64,000 nt of DNA, taken from Mikania micrantha. Its lineage: Eukaryota; Streptophyta; Magnoliopsida; Asterales; Asteraceae. A program made the translations under genes and the position numbers. Below, piece after piece: positions 22,101-32,469 of the stretch. The DNA lies in contig CM018694.1 of the NCBI GenBank assembly GCA_009363875.1, positions 30,947,415-31,011,414 of the forward strand, in the 5' to 3' direction. The notes under the pieces are model-generated. The model was not told where the DNA came from. It did not search any database and was given only the letters and a program-made list of their open reading frames with translations. Within the stretch, counting starts at the first letter, position 1; every line of letters begins with the position of its first letter.

Positions 22101-22662
22101 ACGCTGCCAGGATTTGAAGTCAATCAGATTGCGCGCTTGAAGATGTTGTATAGCGATGGCTCAGGGATGTCAGCTTGGTTCTCCAAACAAATCCAATATG
22201 AGTACTAAAAGAGATGGGTGAATTTCAGGCCTCAGCAACCTGAAAGATATTACTTGCCAGAAATAGATGGAGATACCCGGAAGCATAAGATTATCTTGAA
22301 GTGGCTTCCTCCTAAAGTCATGAAGAAGATTCCGTTAAGGAAGATGCCTCAAGACTTTATAGAGGGCTTCTGATGGTGGTACTATGACGGGCGTACTGGA
22401 GAAGCTGTGATAGTGATGTGCAAAGAGAAAAAGTGGGAGACCGAACGTATTTTTGAGCCAATGTAGTTGACAAATCTGTCTCGCAATGATGTCAAGACTG
22501 TACTTTCATAAGATGTTTTTCGATATTGCTGACATAGAGCAAGCCATGCAGTTCATGAGAGTCATTCGTAGCTGTATGGTGTTGAAGATTCATGCCGGAG
22601 CAGACCGGAAAGCTATCTCTGACAAGCTCTTCCAGAAAGACAACTTAAGGATTGAACTAGGT
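19165..22662 (+). pseudogene. Copia #2 env-like gene, disrupted
   Basis: Starts MAGYKSVTKN at 19165 (an ATG at 19141 is in frame but lies in the acceptor tract). The conserved-looking first domain (19165-19830) includes QQEFWASADID, QFKYLAHVLIHCLGSRRGG and KFLMYPRFLQQL; I recall similar proteins in copia elements of Asteraceae. TGA at 19828 interrupts it. The frame moves near 19950 and then continues to 22208 with stops at 20382, 20637 and 20922. That part is Ser/Thr/Val-rich, then a coiled coil (about 20930-21170), a very acidic Asp/Glu tract (21190-21330) and a basic C-terminal domain. Remnants run on to the polypurine tract. Layout matches the ORF of element #1. Function unknown. Confidence 0.75.
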
Positions 22663-22675
22663 CCAAGGGGGAGTT
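22663..22675 (+). other. Polypurine tract of copia #2
   Basis: CCAAGGGGGAGTT directly before the 3' LTR start TGTAGATGC; same core as in element #1. Confidence 0.85.
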
Positions 22676-23303
22676 TGTAGATGCATTGAATGTCCCTAGT
22701 TCGATTTTGTACTATCCATTATGTATAAAGTTTATGATATTAATGGAAGTTGTCTTTCTATATTGATTCTTAATGTTTATTATTAAATATTTGTGTTTGA
22801 TTAGGATTTTAAATGTTCAAGTATAAAAACAGACCCATTCGAGCGAATGGCTCTAAGTATGAAGCCATTCGCCGAATGAACGAAGTAGCGAATGACATAG
22901 GCGAGCGAATGAGTCATTCGTCGAATGACTCATTCGATTGACTTGTCCATTCGATGGGGTCACTTGCCGAATGAGTTGCTTCGGACTCTCATTCGGCCGA
23001 ATGACAACAGACTATATATACAAGTCCAATTCTTTTCAAACCTAACTTTTTTTAAGCCCTCCTTCCCTAAGAACCCATAGTCAAAACCCTAGGAGATTAG
23101 AGCGGCCATAGCACGTCCAAGTTCGATTCATATCCTGTGGTGTTCGATTCTCGATCAAACGTCCATTATTCACCTTCGGATCAACACGGTTGCAGTTGGT
23201 TTCGATTGGAAAACCCTGGAATAGGATTCCGCACTATTCCATAGGCTGTCGGGTAGATATCCATTGGAACCGGATTGTTTTCGTGCTCCTAATTGGTCCT
23301 ACA
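22676..23303 (+). repeat. 3' LTR of copia element #2 (628 bp)
   Basis: Colinear with 9587-10216; ends CCTACA followed by GAAAG. Differences from the 5' copy include several in the CATTCG palindromes and the shortened TATA tract. Confidence 0.93.
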
Positions 23304-23308
23304 GAAAG
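23304..23308. repeat. Target-site duplication GAAAG, right copy
   Basis: Same 5 bases as 9582-9586; the gypsy LTR continues right after it. Confidence 0.9.
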
Positions 23309-23574
23309 TGAAACCATTGTCGTGTTCGTTCGAGGGACGATTCGAACGAATACGCGCGAAGGTGACGCGGTCTGACGAAACGAAAACGAAACACGACCTG
23401 AACGATAATAAAATTAAGAAAATATAATATTTTACGTTTTACAATTTTGAAACTCATCAAAAATTAATCAAATAAATTCATTTTATCTAAACACGTAAAT
23501 AACGCACGTCGCGTTCCGGAAACGCAACGGAGACGAAAAACAAGCAACCGAAACGAACCCGAACTCACTCTGGG

Positions 23575-23582
23575 TATAAATA
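23575..23582 (+). promoter_or_regulatory. TATA1 of family-A LTR (element 1)
   Basis: TATAAATA follows the conserved words GAAACGAACCCGAA, and a CT-rich stretch lies downstream. It corresponds to TATATAAG at 33038 and TATATAAA at 52489 and 61461. Confidence 0.5.
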
Positions 23583-23879
23583 CCCTTAATGAGTTCATTT
23601 CTTTCATTTCCCTCATCATCCTCTCTCTCTAAAACTCCTATTCCCGAACCTATTCCCTCTCACTAGAAAATCAACTTCAAAGCATCATAACTTGTTCATT
23701 TCTTGACGAAATCGGACGTTCTTGGTGTCCAAACGAAGCTCTCGACATCCCCTACAAGGGAGTACAAGTGATCTGACGTTTTGTCCACTAAAAATCAAGG
23801 TATGAGCAAAGGAAGCCCACGAAAACTGGGTTTTCTAGATTTTGTTCGGCTCACACCCATCTAGCCGGTGCTAGGTCAT

Positions 23880-24470
23880 GTCCTTCGAACCCTACACCTT
23901 TCGGAAACCACTTTCGCATAACTCAGCTCTAGACACTACCACGTAAACAGGCTCGGACCAGTGATGCATGATGAAGGGGATGAAGTGAAAGTGCAGGTTC
24001 GTGGGAGTGCTGGGGGAGCCGAACCTCGACTGAGAGGGATGACCTAAAGGCGAACCTAGCACTATCGGCGAACCTGGGTCGCCAAGCAGTGACCGAACCT
24101 TCGACCCTCGCGAACCTCTCATGCACGAATCTATCATACCCGAACCTGTGTTCAGTCACAACGAACGAACCCTAATGCTACGAACCCTCCCTGCGAACCC
24201 TAGTGAAGTGAACCTGCCTGATGAAGCCTTGGCCGAACCTATCACCACCATGAGCCGAACCTTCCAAGTCCCCGAACCCTACTAGGGATGAACCATTGAC
24301 CACCGAACCTGCATGCTCCCTCCGACGAACCTTCGGCCTCGGGAGAACCTCCCTCTATCGAACTATCTCATAGCCGCGAACTTTCATTTGAACGAACCTT
24401 AACGTTCGTAGACCTAGGGAAGGCCGAACCTTCAGTCGAACTATCCTGAGGTTCGCTGGATCTGTGTAAT
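23880..24470 (+). repeat. CGAACC short-motif array, element 1 LTR
   Basis: Roughly 25-30 copies of CGAACC/CGAACT words, irregularly spaced, many as GCCGAACC. Confidence 0.85.
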
Positions 24471-24539
24471 GTTAATCGACCAGGCATCCCAACTCATCCG
24501 ATCCAACCATTTACTTCGGCCACCTTATTGCATTTGGGC

Positions 24540-24760
24540 CTTAACTAACCTATTTAGATAACAGGATATTGGGCCCAAGAGGGCTGTAATTCGGCCCATG
24601 TTGACTACTTTGGCCCAAGAAATTCCAGTCGGCCCATAAGTTAAAGAACTAATTCAGCCCACGACACTTGGTTTAGCCCATTTGAATTCTTTCGGCCCAA
24701 ATGATTATTCAGCCCAAACATAACCTCAATCGGCCCACGTGAAATTCATTCGGCCCAGTT
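24540..24760 (+). repeat. GGCCCA array, element 1 LTR
   Basis: About ten TCGGCCCA/CAGCCCA-type words at 15-30 bp spacing, directly after the CGAACC array. Confidence 0.75.
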
Positions 24761-25375
24761 GACTTAAACGAATAAGTTACAATAAACATATGGAACTAAG
24801 ATTTCGAAGGATAAGGAGTATGATGAAATTTTGATATTATTAACTAAGTGATAAATGAATTCAATAACATGATAAATCAATAATAAGGATTATAAATCTT
24901 AACCTAATTGGGTTAAGTGTTTCTAAATGCACTAACAAGTAAACAGGGCCGAATGAAGACCGAGACTCACAAGTGTTAGCCAACTTTAGGGCTAAAACAT
25001 ACACGCACACAAATCCCTACGACTTATACTTACAAATTACAACAACATGAAATAAATACAGGACCGTGAAAACTACTACAAGTACAACAAAGAGCGTGTG
25101 TATTTTGTTTAAGCTAAGTCAACCACTTCGACACCAAGGTGAGTTCATATGCCCCTTTTCTAATCATTAACTGATTTTAAACTCTCGGGGCTGAGAAACA
25201 TGTTTACTTTTATTTATTTAAAAGTTTCAATTTAACATATTGCTTACACTTTGATTAGATAGTATTACTTGGCTTACTATCATATATCATTGTATGCATG
25301 CTTGTACGATCATGATATGACAGGGATAACTCAGATGAATATGATAACATAACTTCATAACTCATCAACACAATA

Positions 25376-26469
25376 GAATAACATAGTTGTAAGATTATAT
25401 CTTACAACACTCGGTTATTCTTACAAGAACGAACATTGAGATACTCACAGGTGAACATGACAACAACAACAAAACACGTGAATGATATGAAGATAATATA
25501 TCTTCATAATATCATTCAATACCAGAGTTAGGTAAGTGTAATAAGACAAGTTCTTATAACACTTAGCTTACAACTCGGCACATATTACAAGATAACAGGA
25601 AACAAGTATCATCCACCACCTGAGTCGACTAAGTGTAGTTAGACTAGTTCTTACCACATCTTAGTGACAACAGGGTGACTATATGGAACAACAAAGAATG
25701 ATAATCATGATAATGCAACTTCATGATAACAACATCATTCACACAACAATTTAACATAATGTAATAAGACGAGTTCTTATTTAACTTTGTTAACAACAAC
25801 GAGAACATAAAATATTGAGAACAAACAACATTGATGAATACAATACAATTGATTACTATTGAACTGTCTGCATTATATCATTTCAATCATGTGCCATGTA
25901 TTCAAGTTGATCATTGTAAGTCCCTTTCATAAATCGCTGACCAGTTAGTTTGATGTGACTACACCGACGATAGCAAAGTGGTACCATAGGTTTGACAAAC
26001 CTCTAGCTTGTAAGGCTAGTATGTTGATCGTATTGATTCATTGGCCGGTAACGTATGACCGGTGACAGGGCAACGAACAGTCAGTTTCTGAAAAGCGACA
26101 CATGGTGATATTAATCTGCAGTGAAATTGTAATTAATCCATCGTTACATGTTGACTAGTAGACTGAGGAATTTATTTTCTCTCATGTCATGTTACTAATA
26201 ACAGTTTCGATGAGGCCTACGGTAATACAAAGTGGAAGAGGTAAATCGGATGCAGTGTAATCTGATTAGGTGAGGATTGAAACGGATTCCTTTTAGGCTC
26301 TATGCACTTCAAGTTGAGAACAAATAACAATTGGTTAACTAACACTCTTATTCTCAACAGTGATTAACTGTTAACCCCACAAGTAATAGAATAATAACAA
26401 GGAAATTAATCTAATTTCCTTAACACATCGAGGGTTTATCAATACTTCGGTTTGATAACTAAACCCCTC
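25376..26469. repeat. Ladder of consecutive stem-loops in family-A LTR
   Basis: Stem-loops at 25376-25420 (GAATAAC/GTTATTC with inner TTGTAAGAT/ATCTTACAA), 25480-25517 (GAATGATAT/ATATCATTC with inner AAGATA/TATCTT), 25533-25565 (TAAGTGT/ACACTTA and ATAAGA/TCTTAT), 25629-25664 (CTAAG/CTTAG), 25697-25740 (GAATGAT/ATCATTC with CATGA/TCATG), 25763-25781 (AATAAGA/TCTTATT), 26401-26419 (GGAAATTA/TAATTTCC) and 26430-26469 (GAGGGTTT/AAACCCCTC). Present in all family-A copies except where deleted. Confidence 0.85.
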
Positions 26470-26623
26470 ATATTATATTATTCTACATATGACTCAATGG
26501 GTGATGAATACAAACGGACGGGTGAAAGGAAAAATGGGGATCCATAGTTTATTGCAAGTAGTATTAAGTTCTATTAGATATGTGGTGGGATGTTGGCTGG
26601 GGCTTGTTCCCCTACATATGCCC

Positions 26624-26633
26624 TATATATAAG
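26624..26633 (+). promoter_or_regulatory. TATA2 of family-A LTR (element 1)
   Basis: TATATATAAG in the conserved module TGTGGTGGGA...TATGCCCTATATATAAGCA, about 560 bp before the LTR end. The module is shared by family A, family B and the repeat at 62860-63480, so it is the likelier genomic-RNA promoter. Confidence 0.65.
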
Positions 26634-26939
26634 CATAGCTAATAGGAGGAGATATCACTTGTAAATATATGGTAAGGTCATTCTGTGAACGGGTGAATCA
26701 AACAACTTATAAACAAGTATGACATTGTGATTGTGTATGCGAACATTTCAAGGTTTTCAAATATCAAACTTATGAACCCACCAGCCTAGTGTTGACTTTG
26801 TTTAAATGCATGTTTTTCTCAGGTGATGAACATGTTTAGTCAACAAGCTTCAGGAACCTAGCTAGTGGACTTTTAGAAGACCTAGATACATTTTGTGTTG
26901 ACATATTTTGGATGGCAAAACAGTGAATCATCTTTTGTG

Positions 26940-26961
26940 TATCTTGTATAGATACAAGATA
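26940..26961 (+). other. Terminal LTR stem-loop, element 1
   Basis: Arms TATCTTGTA and TACAAGATA with loop TAGA; outer GAATCA/TGATTC pair present. Confidence 0.75.
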
Positions 26962-27182
26962 TAAACTCATTGATTCTTTTGATTTGATTTACTTAGTTAA
27001 ATTATGAGGAAACAATGTAATTAACTTTGTAATTCTATTTCATTGTGATGTTAGCATTTCTCATTTATTTATCACGTGCCATGTAAACAATCTGATCATT
27101 TCGATTATCAAACGATATCACGCCCCGGGAACCTTCCGCCCGACGGGAAAGTCGATCCAGCCCGCCGGCTCGGGGTGTGACA

Positions 27183-27751
27183 GATAATACTTGAATACGT
27201 GGCACATGATTGAAATTATATAATACAGACAGTTCAATAGTAATCAATTGTATTGTATGTTCACCAATGTTGTTTGTCCTCAATGTGGTATGTTCTCATT
27301 GTTGTTAACAAAGTTAAATAAGATATTGTCTTATTATACTATGTTAATTGTTGTGTGAATGATGTTGTTATCATGAAGTTACATTATCAGTATTATCATT
27401 CCTTGTTATTCCAAATAGTCACCCTGTTGTCACTAAGGTGCGGTAAGAACGAGTCTTACTACACTTAGTCGACTCAGATGGTGGATGATACTTGTTTCAT
27501 ATTATCTTGTAGTATGCACCGAGTTATAAGCTGAGTGTTATAAGAACTTGTCTTATTACACTTAGCTAACTCCGGTGTTGAATGATATTATGAAGATATA
27601 TTATCTTCATATCATTCAGGTGTGTTGTTGTTGTTGTTGTCATAATGTTCCTCTGTGATAATCTCAATGTCTGTTCTTGTAGAATAATTAAGCGTTACAA
27701 GATAAAATCTTACAACTATGTTATTCTATTGTGTTGTTGTTGTCATCATGT
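27183..27751 (-). repeat. Inverted family-A LTR piece (unit 1)
   Basis: Reverse complement of the LTR ladder region, about 25370-25915. It directly follows the element-1 LTR end. A second TTGTTGTTGTCATCATGTTCCTC copy lies at its right edge, where the next unit begins. Confidence 0.82.
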
Positions 27752-30628
27752 TCCTCCGACGAACCTTCGGCCTCGGGAGAACCTCCCTCTGTCGAACTAT
27801 CTCATAGCCGCGAACTTTCATTTGAACGAACCTTAAGGTTCGTTGACCTAGGGAAGGCCGAACCTTCAGTCGAACTACCTTGAGGTTCGCTGGATCTGTG
27901 TAATGTTAATCGACTAGGCATCCCAACTCATCCGATCCAACCATTTACTTCGGCCACCTTCTTGCATTTGGGCCTTAACTAACCGATTTAGATAACAGGA
28001 TATTGGGCCCAAGAGGGCTGTAATTCGGCCCATGTTGACTACTTTGGCCCAAGAAATTCCAGTTGGCCCATAAGTTAAAGAACTAATTCAGCCCACGACA
28101 CTTGGTTTAGCCCATTTGAATTCTTTTGGCCCAAATGATTATTCAGCCCAAACATAACCTCAATCGGCCCACGTGAAATTCATTCGGCCCAGTTGACTTA
28201 AACGAATAAGTTACAATAAACATATGGAACTAAGATTTCGAAGGATAAGGAGTATGATGAAAATTTGATATTATTAACTAAGTGATAAATGAATTCAATA
28301 GCATAATAAATCAATAATAAGGATTATAAATCTTAACCTAATTGGGTTAAGTGTTTCTAAATGCACTAACAAGTAAACAGGGCCGAATGAAGACCGAGAC
28401 TCACAAGTGTTAGCCAACTTTAAGGCTAAAACATACACGCACACAAATCCCTACGACTTATACTTACAAATTACAACAACATGAAATCAATACAGGACCG
28501 TGAAAACTACTACAAGTACAACAAAGAGCGTGTGTATTTTGTTTAAGCTAAGTCAACCACTTCGACACCAAGGTGAGTTCATATCCCCTTTTCTAATCAT
28601 TAACTGATTTTAAACTCTCGGGGCTGAGAAACATGTTTACTTTTATTTATTTAAAAGTTTCAGTTTAACATATTGCTTAAACTTTGATTAGATAGTATTG
28701 CTTGGCTTACTATCATATATCATTGTATACATGCTTGTATGATCATGATATGACAGGGATAACTCAGATGAATATGATAACATAACTTCATAACTCATCA
28801 ACACAATAGAATAACATAGTTGTAAGATTATATCTTACAACACTCGGTTATTCTTACAAGAACGAACATTGAGATACTCACAGGTGAACATGACAACAAC
28901 AACAACAAAACACGTGAATGATATGAAGATAATATATCTTCATAATATCATTCAATACCAAAGTTAGGTAAGTGTAATAAGAAAAGTTCTTATAACACTT
29001 AGCTTACAACTCGGCACATATTACAAGATAACAGGAAACAAGTATCATCTACCACCTGAGTCGACTAAGTGTAGTTAGACTAGTTCTTACCACATCTTAG
29101 TGACAACAGGGTGACTATATGGAACAACAAAGAATGATAATCATGATAATGCAACTTCATGATAACAACATCATTCACACAACAATTTAACATAATGTAA
29201 TAAGACGAGTTCTTATTTAACTTTGTTAACAACAACGAGAACATAAAACATTGAGAACAAACAACATTGATGAATACAATACAATTGATTACTATTGAAC
29301 TGTCGGCATTATATCATTTCAATCATGTGCCATGTATTCAAGTATGATCATTGTAAGTCCCTTTCATAAATCGCTGACCAGTTAGTTTGATGTGACTACA
29401 CCGACGATAGCAAAGTGGTACCATAGGTTTGACAAACCTCTAGCTTGTAAGGCTAGTATGTTGATCGTATTGATTCATTGGCCGGTAACGTATGACCGGT
29501 GACAGGGCGACGAACAGTCAGTTTCTGAAAAGCGACACATGGTGATATTAATCTGCAGTGAAATTGTAATTAATCCATCGTTACATGTTGACTAGTAGAC
29601 TGAGGAATTTATTTTCTCTCATGTCATATTACTAGTAACAGTTTCGATGAGGTCTACGGTAATACAAAGTGGTAGAGGTAAATCGGATGCATTGTAATCT
29701 GATTATGTGAGGATTGAAATGGATTCCTATTAGGCTCTATGCACTTCAAGTTGAGAACAAATTACAATTGGTTAACTGACACTCTTATTCTTAACAGTGA
29801 TTAACAGTTAACCCCACAAGTAATAGAATAATAACAATGATCAGATTAAATTAATCTAATTTCCTTAACACATCAAGGGTTTATCAATACTTCGGTTTGA
29901 TAACTAAACCCCTCATATTATATTATTCTACATATGACTCAATGGGTGATGAATACAAACGGACGGGTGAAAGGAAAAATGGGGATCCATAGTTGTATTG
30001 CAAGTAGTATTAAGTTCTAATAGATATGTGGTGGGATGTTGGCTGGGGCTTGTTCCCATACATATGCCCTATATATAAGCATAGCTAATAGGAGGAGGTA
30101 TCACTTGTAAATATATGGTAAGGCCATTATGTGAATGGGTGAATCAAACAACTTATAAACAAGTATGACATTGTGATTGTGTATGCGAACATTTCAAGGT
30201 TTTCAAATATCAAACTTATGAACCCACCAGCCTAGTGTTGACTTTGTTTAAATGCATGTTTTTCTCAGGTGATGAACAGGTTTAGTCAACAAGCTTTAGG
30301 AACCTAGCTAGTGGACTTTTAGAAGACCTAGCTACATTTTGTGTTGACATATTTTGGATGGCAAAACAGTGAATCATCTTTTGTGTATCCTGTACAGATA
30401 CAAGATATAAACTCATTGATTCTTTTGATTTGATTTACTTAGTTAAATTATGAGGAAACAATGTAATTTAACTTTGTAATTCTATTTCATTGTGATGTTA
30501 GCATTTCTCATTTATTTATCATGTGCCATGTAAACAATCTGATCATTTCGATTATCAAACGATATCACGCCCCTGGAACCTTCCGCCCGACGGGAAATTA
30601 GATCCAGCACGACGGCTCGGGGTGTGAC
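27752..30628 (+). repeat. Forward family-A LTR, 5'-truncated duplicate
   Basis: Near-copy of 24319-27182, starting inside the CGAACC array. It contains the GGCCCA array (27960-28195), candidate intron 28573-30268, hairpin ladder (28807-29920), TATA2 (30070-30079) and the LTR end GTGTGACA. It has no PBS or internal region after it, consistent with duplication rather than a new insertion. Confidence 0.85.
30070..30079 (+). promoter_or_regulatory. TATA2 in duplicated LTR
   Basis: TATATATAAG within the conserved module, identical to 26624-26633. Confidence 0.6.
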
Positions 30629-32259
30629 AGATCATACTTGAATACATGGCACATGATTGAAATGATATAATACAGACAATTCAATAGTAATCAATTGTAT
30701 TGTATGTTCACCAATGTTGTTTGTCCTCAATGTGGTATGTTCTCGTTGTTGTTAACAAAGTTAAATAAGATATTGTTGTGGGAATGATGTTGTTATCATG
30801 AAGTTACATTATCTCGATTATCATTCCTTGTTATTCCATATAGTCACCCTGTTGTCACAAAGGTGTGGTAAGAACTAGTCTTATTACACTTAGTCGACTC
30901 AGATGGTGGATGATACTTGTTTCGTATTATCTTGTAGTATGCACCGAGTTATAAGCTGAGTGTTATAAGAACTTGTCTTATTACACTTAGCTAACTCCGG
31001 TGTTGAATGATATTATGAAGATATTTTATCTTCATATCATTCAGGTGTGTTGTTGTTGTTGTCATCATGTTCCTCTGTGATAATCTCAATGTCTATTCTT
31101 GTAGAATAATTAAGCGTTACAAGATAAAATCTTATAACTATGTTATTCTATTGTGTTGATGATTTATGAAGTTATATTATCATATTCATCTTAGTTGTCT
31201 CTGTCATATCATGATCATACAAGCATGCATACAATGATAAGAGATAATAAGTCAAGCAATATTATCTAAATCAGAGTATAAGCAATATGTTAAACTAAAA
31301 CTTTTAAATAAATAAAAGATTTAGCATGTTTCTCAGCCCCGAGAGTTTAAAATCAGTTAAGATTAGAAAAGGGGCGTATGAACTCACCTTATAGTTGTTG
31401 TGGTTGACTTAGCCTAAATAAGAATGCACACGCTCTTTCTTGTAATTTGATGTAGTTTTCACGATCCTGTATTGATTTCACGATGTTTGTAACTTATAAG
31501 GATAAGTTATAGGTATTTGTGTGTGTGTATGTGTTAACCTCATATTTGGTTAACACTTGTTGGTCTTTGTCATCATTCGGCCCCGGTTCTATTATTATAG
31601 ATCATTATTATCATATGTCTTTATGTTATGCGTTTAACTTAACTCGTTCTTGTAAATCTCAAAACCTTATCATTATGTGAAGAGTTTTCATGTTCATTGT
31701 TCCATTTGCCTCAACACTTAAAACCATTTGTTACTTATTCAAAACACAATGTTTTAAGCTTTATGAAACTAAACCCAAATCCTTGCCACCTTTGTAGTAA
31801 AACCATTAATTTCCCATGTATATGTTCATTAGTTGGTTCCAAGTGTTGTTTTACACTCTTTTTGATTGGGCCGAACCAATAAACCTAGGCCGAATGATTG
31901 GGCCGATTGTATGTATGGGCCGAATGGTTTGTGGGTCGAATCAAGTGATCATGGGCCAAGCCAGTTGACCATGGGCCGGACCAGGCCATGGGCCGACTGA
32001 CTGGGCCACATGTTTGGTTTAGACCGTATCATAGTGCTTGGGCCAACTGGAAGCTGCCTGGGCGAATGGCCCTTAGGCCGGATGAAAGATGCCTAGGCAA
32101 ATGTCCCATAGGCCGAATGAAACTGGTGGTCGAATGTGTAGTGGCGAATGGGAGGTGGTTGGCAGAGAGAATGAGCGAGGCCGAACGTATGTGTGTCGGG
32201 CGAATGAGCTGCTGGGTGGCGACAGAATGACTGCCGAAGGAGGGTCGCCTTTCGGCCAA
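30629..32259 (-). repeat. Inverted partial family-A-like LTR (unit 2 and beyond)
   Basis: Reverse complement of LTR A from the ladder back through the donor region (GTGAGTT reads inverted near 31381) and the GGCCCA array (31870-32100, seen as GGGCCGAA/TGGGCC). The last 200 bases, where an inverted CGAACC array is expected, instead carry GGCCGAATG/GGCGAATG words. It is cut at 32259 by the start of element 2. It is probably the oldest layer here, the target of element 1. Confidence 0.75.
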
Positions 32260-32445
32260 TGTGACATCCAGTACCAGATCGTCCGCTGAACGGTAGGTGT
32301 ACTTTCACATATTTACTGTGTGTAAATACATGTATATGAATAGTGCTTGTATTAACATAATTCAAAATACAAGAAACAGTTGTACGTGTTTATGTGTAAA
32401 CTTAAATACTGTAAGTACAACGATCACGATAAACAATTGTTGTTT

Positions 32446-32469
32446 GTACTTAGGTGAAAACCTAAGTAC
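32446..32469 (+). other. GAAA-tetraloop hairpin, element 2 5' LTR
   Basis: Arms GTACTTAGGT and ACCTAAGTAC, perfect 10-bp stem, GAAA loop. Confidence 0.8.

Larger units (their letters stand above)
9587..23303 (+). mobile_element. SIRE-like Ty1/copia element #2, complete with TSD
   Basis: 13.7-kb element with LTRs at 9587-10216 and 22676-23303, PBS, gag, pol, a 2.1-kb spacer, an env-like gene and a polypurine tract. A 5-bp target duplication GAAAG (9582-9586 and 23304-23308) flanks it. It is inserted in the 3' LTR of gypsy element 1. Gag, pol and env-like genes all have stops or frameshifts, so it is non-autonomous. The order gag-PR-IN-RT-RH is that of Ty1/copia; the extra 3' gene points to SIRE. 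Confidence 0.93.
25139..26822 (+). other. Candidate LTR intron, element 1 LTR A
   Basis: Donor CCAAG|GTGAGT and acceptor GTTTTTCTCAG|GTGATG. The interior holds the hairpin ladder and TATA2. Flanks resemble those in LTR B while the interior differs. Confidence 0.4.
3020..27182 (+). mobile_element. Gypsy (Tekay-like) element 1, 5'-truncated in window and three times interrupted
   Basis: The 3' half of a Ty3/gypsy chromovirus: pol 3020-3756 and 8237-9014, then a family-A 3' LTR at 9069-9586 and 23309-27182. It is interrupted by copia #1 (from the left), a family-B solo LTR (3757-8236) and copia #2 (9587-23303). Removing the insertions restores colinearity with element 2, apart from about 40 bp lost at the solo-LTR junction. 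Its 3' end (GTGTGACA, 27182) abuts an inverted LTR, its probable insertion target. Confidence 0.82.
23309..27182 (+). repeat. 3' LTR (family A) of gypsy element 1, second part
   Basis: Continues the LTR begun at 9069 and is colinear with the element-2 LTRs. It includes TATA1 (23575), CGAACC array (23880-24470), GGCCCA array (24540-24760), candidate intron (25139-26822), hairpin ladder (25376-26469), TATA2 (26624), terminal stem-loop (26940-26961) and the GC-rich end GGCTCGGGGTGTGACA. This is the most complete family-A LTR here. Confidence 0.88.
24319..31070. repeat. Tandem duplication, unit about 3.43 kb (LTR A end plus inverted LTR piece)
   Basis: Unit 1 is 24319-27751 and unit 2 is 27752 to about 31070. 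Each consists of the 3' three-quarters of a forward family-A LTR followed by an inverted LTR piece that starts near CATACTTGAATAC. Copies look about 97-99% alike by eye. The unit 1/unit 2 joint at 27751 has the shared word CCTCCGACG. Confidence 0.85.

Noticed and set aside
23892..24159. Minus-strand ORFs in element 1 LTR
   Set aside because: Created by the complement of the CGAACC array; no family resemblance.
25376..26469. Series of MITEs inserted side by side
   Set aside because: Stem-loops occupy the same positions in all family-A LTRs and have no target duplications, so they belong to the LTR.
31697..31882. 61-codon ORF near an inverted LTR
   Set aside because: Short, no domain, lies in inverted LTR sequence with no conserved frame in sister copies.
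27183..32259. A complete extra gypsy element between elements 1 and 2
   Set aside because: No gag-pol, PBS or polypurine tract in this interval; only LTR pieces in alternating orientation.
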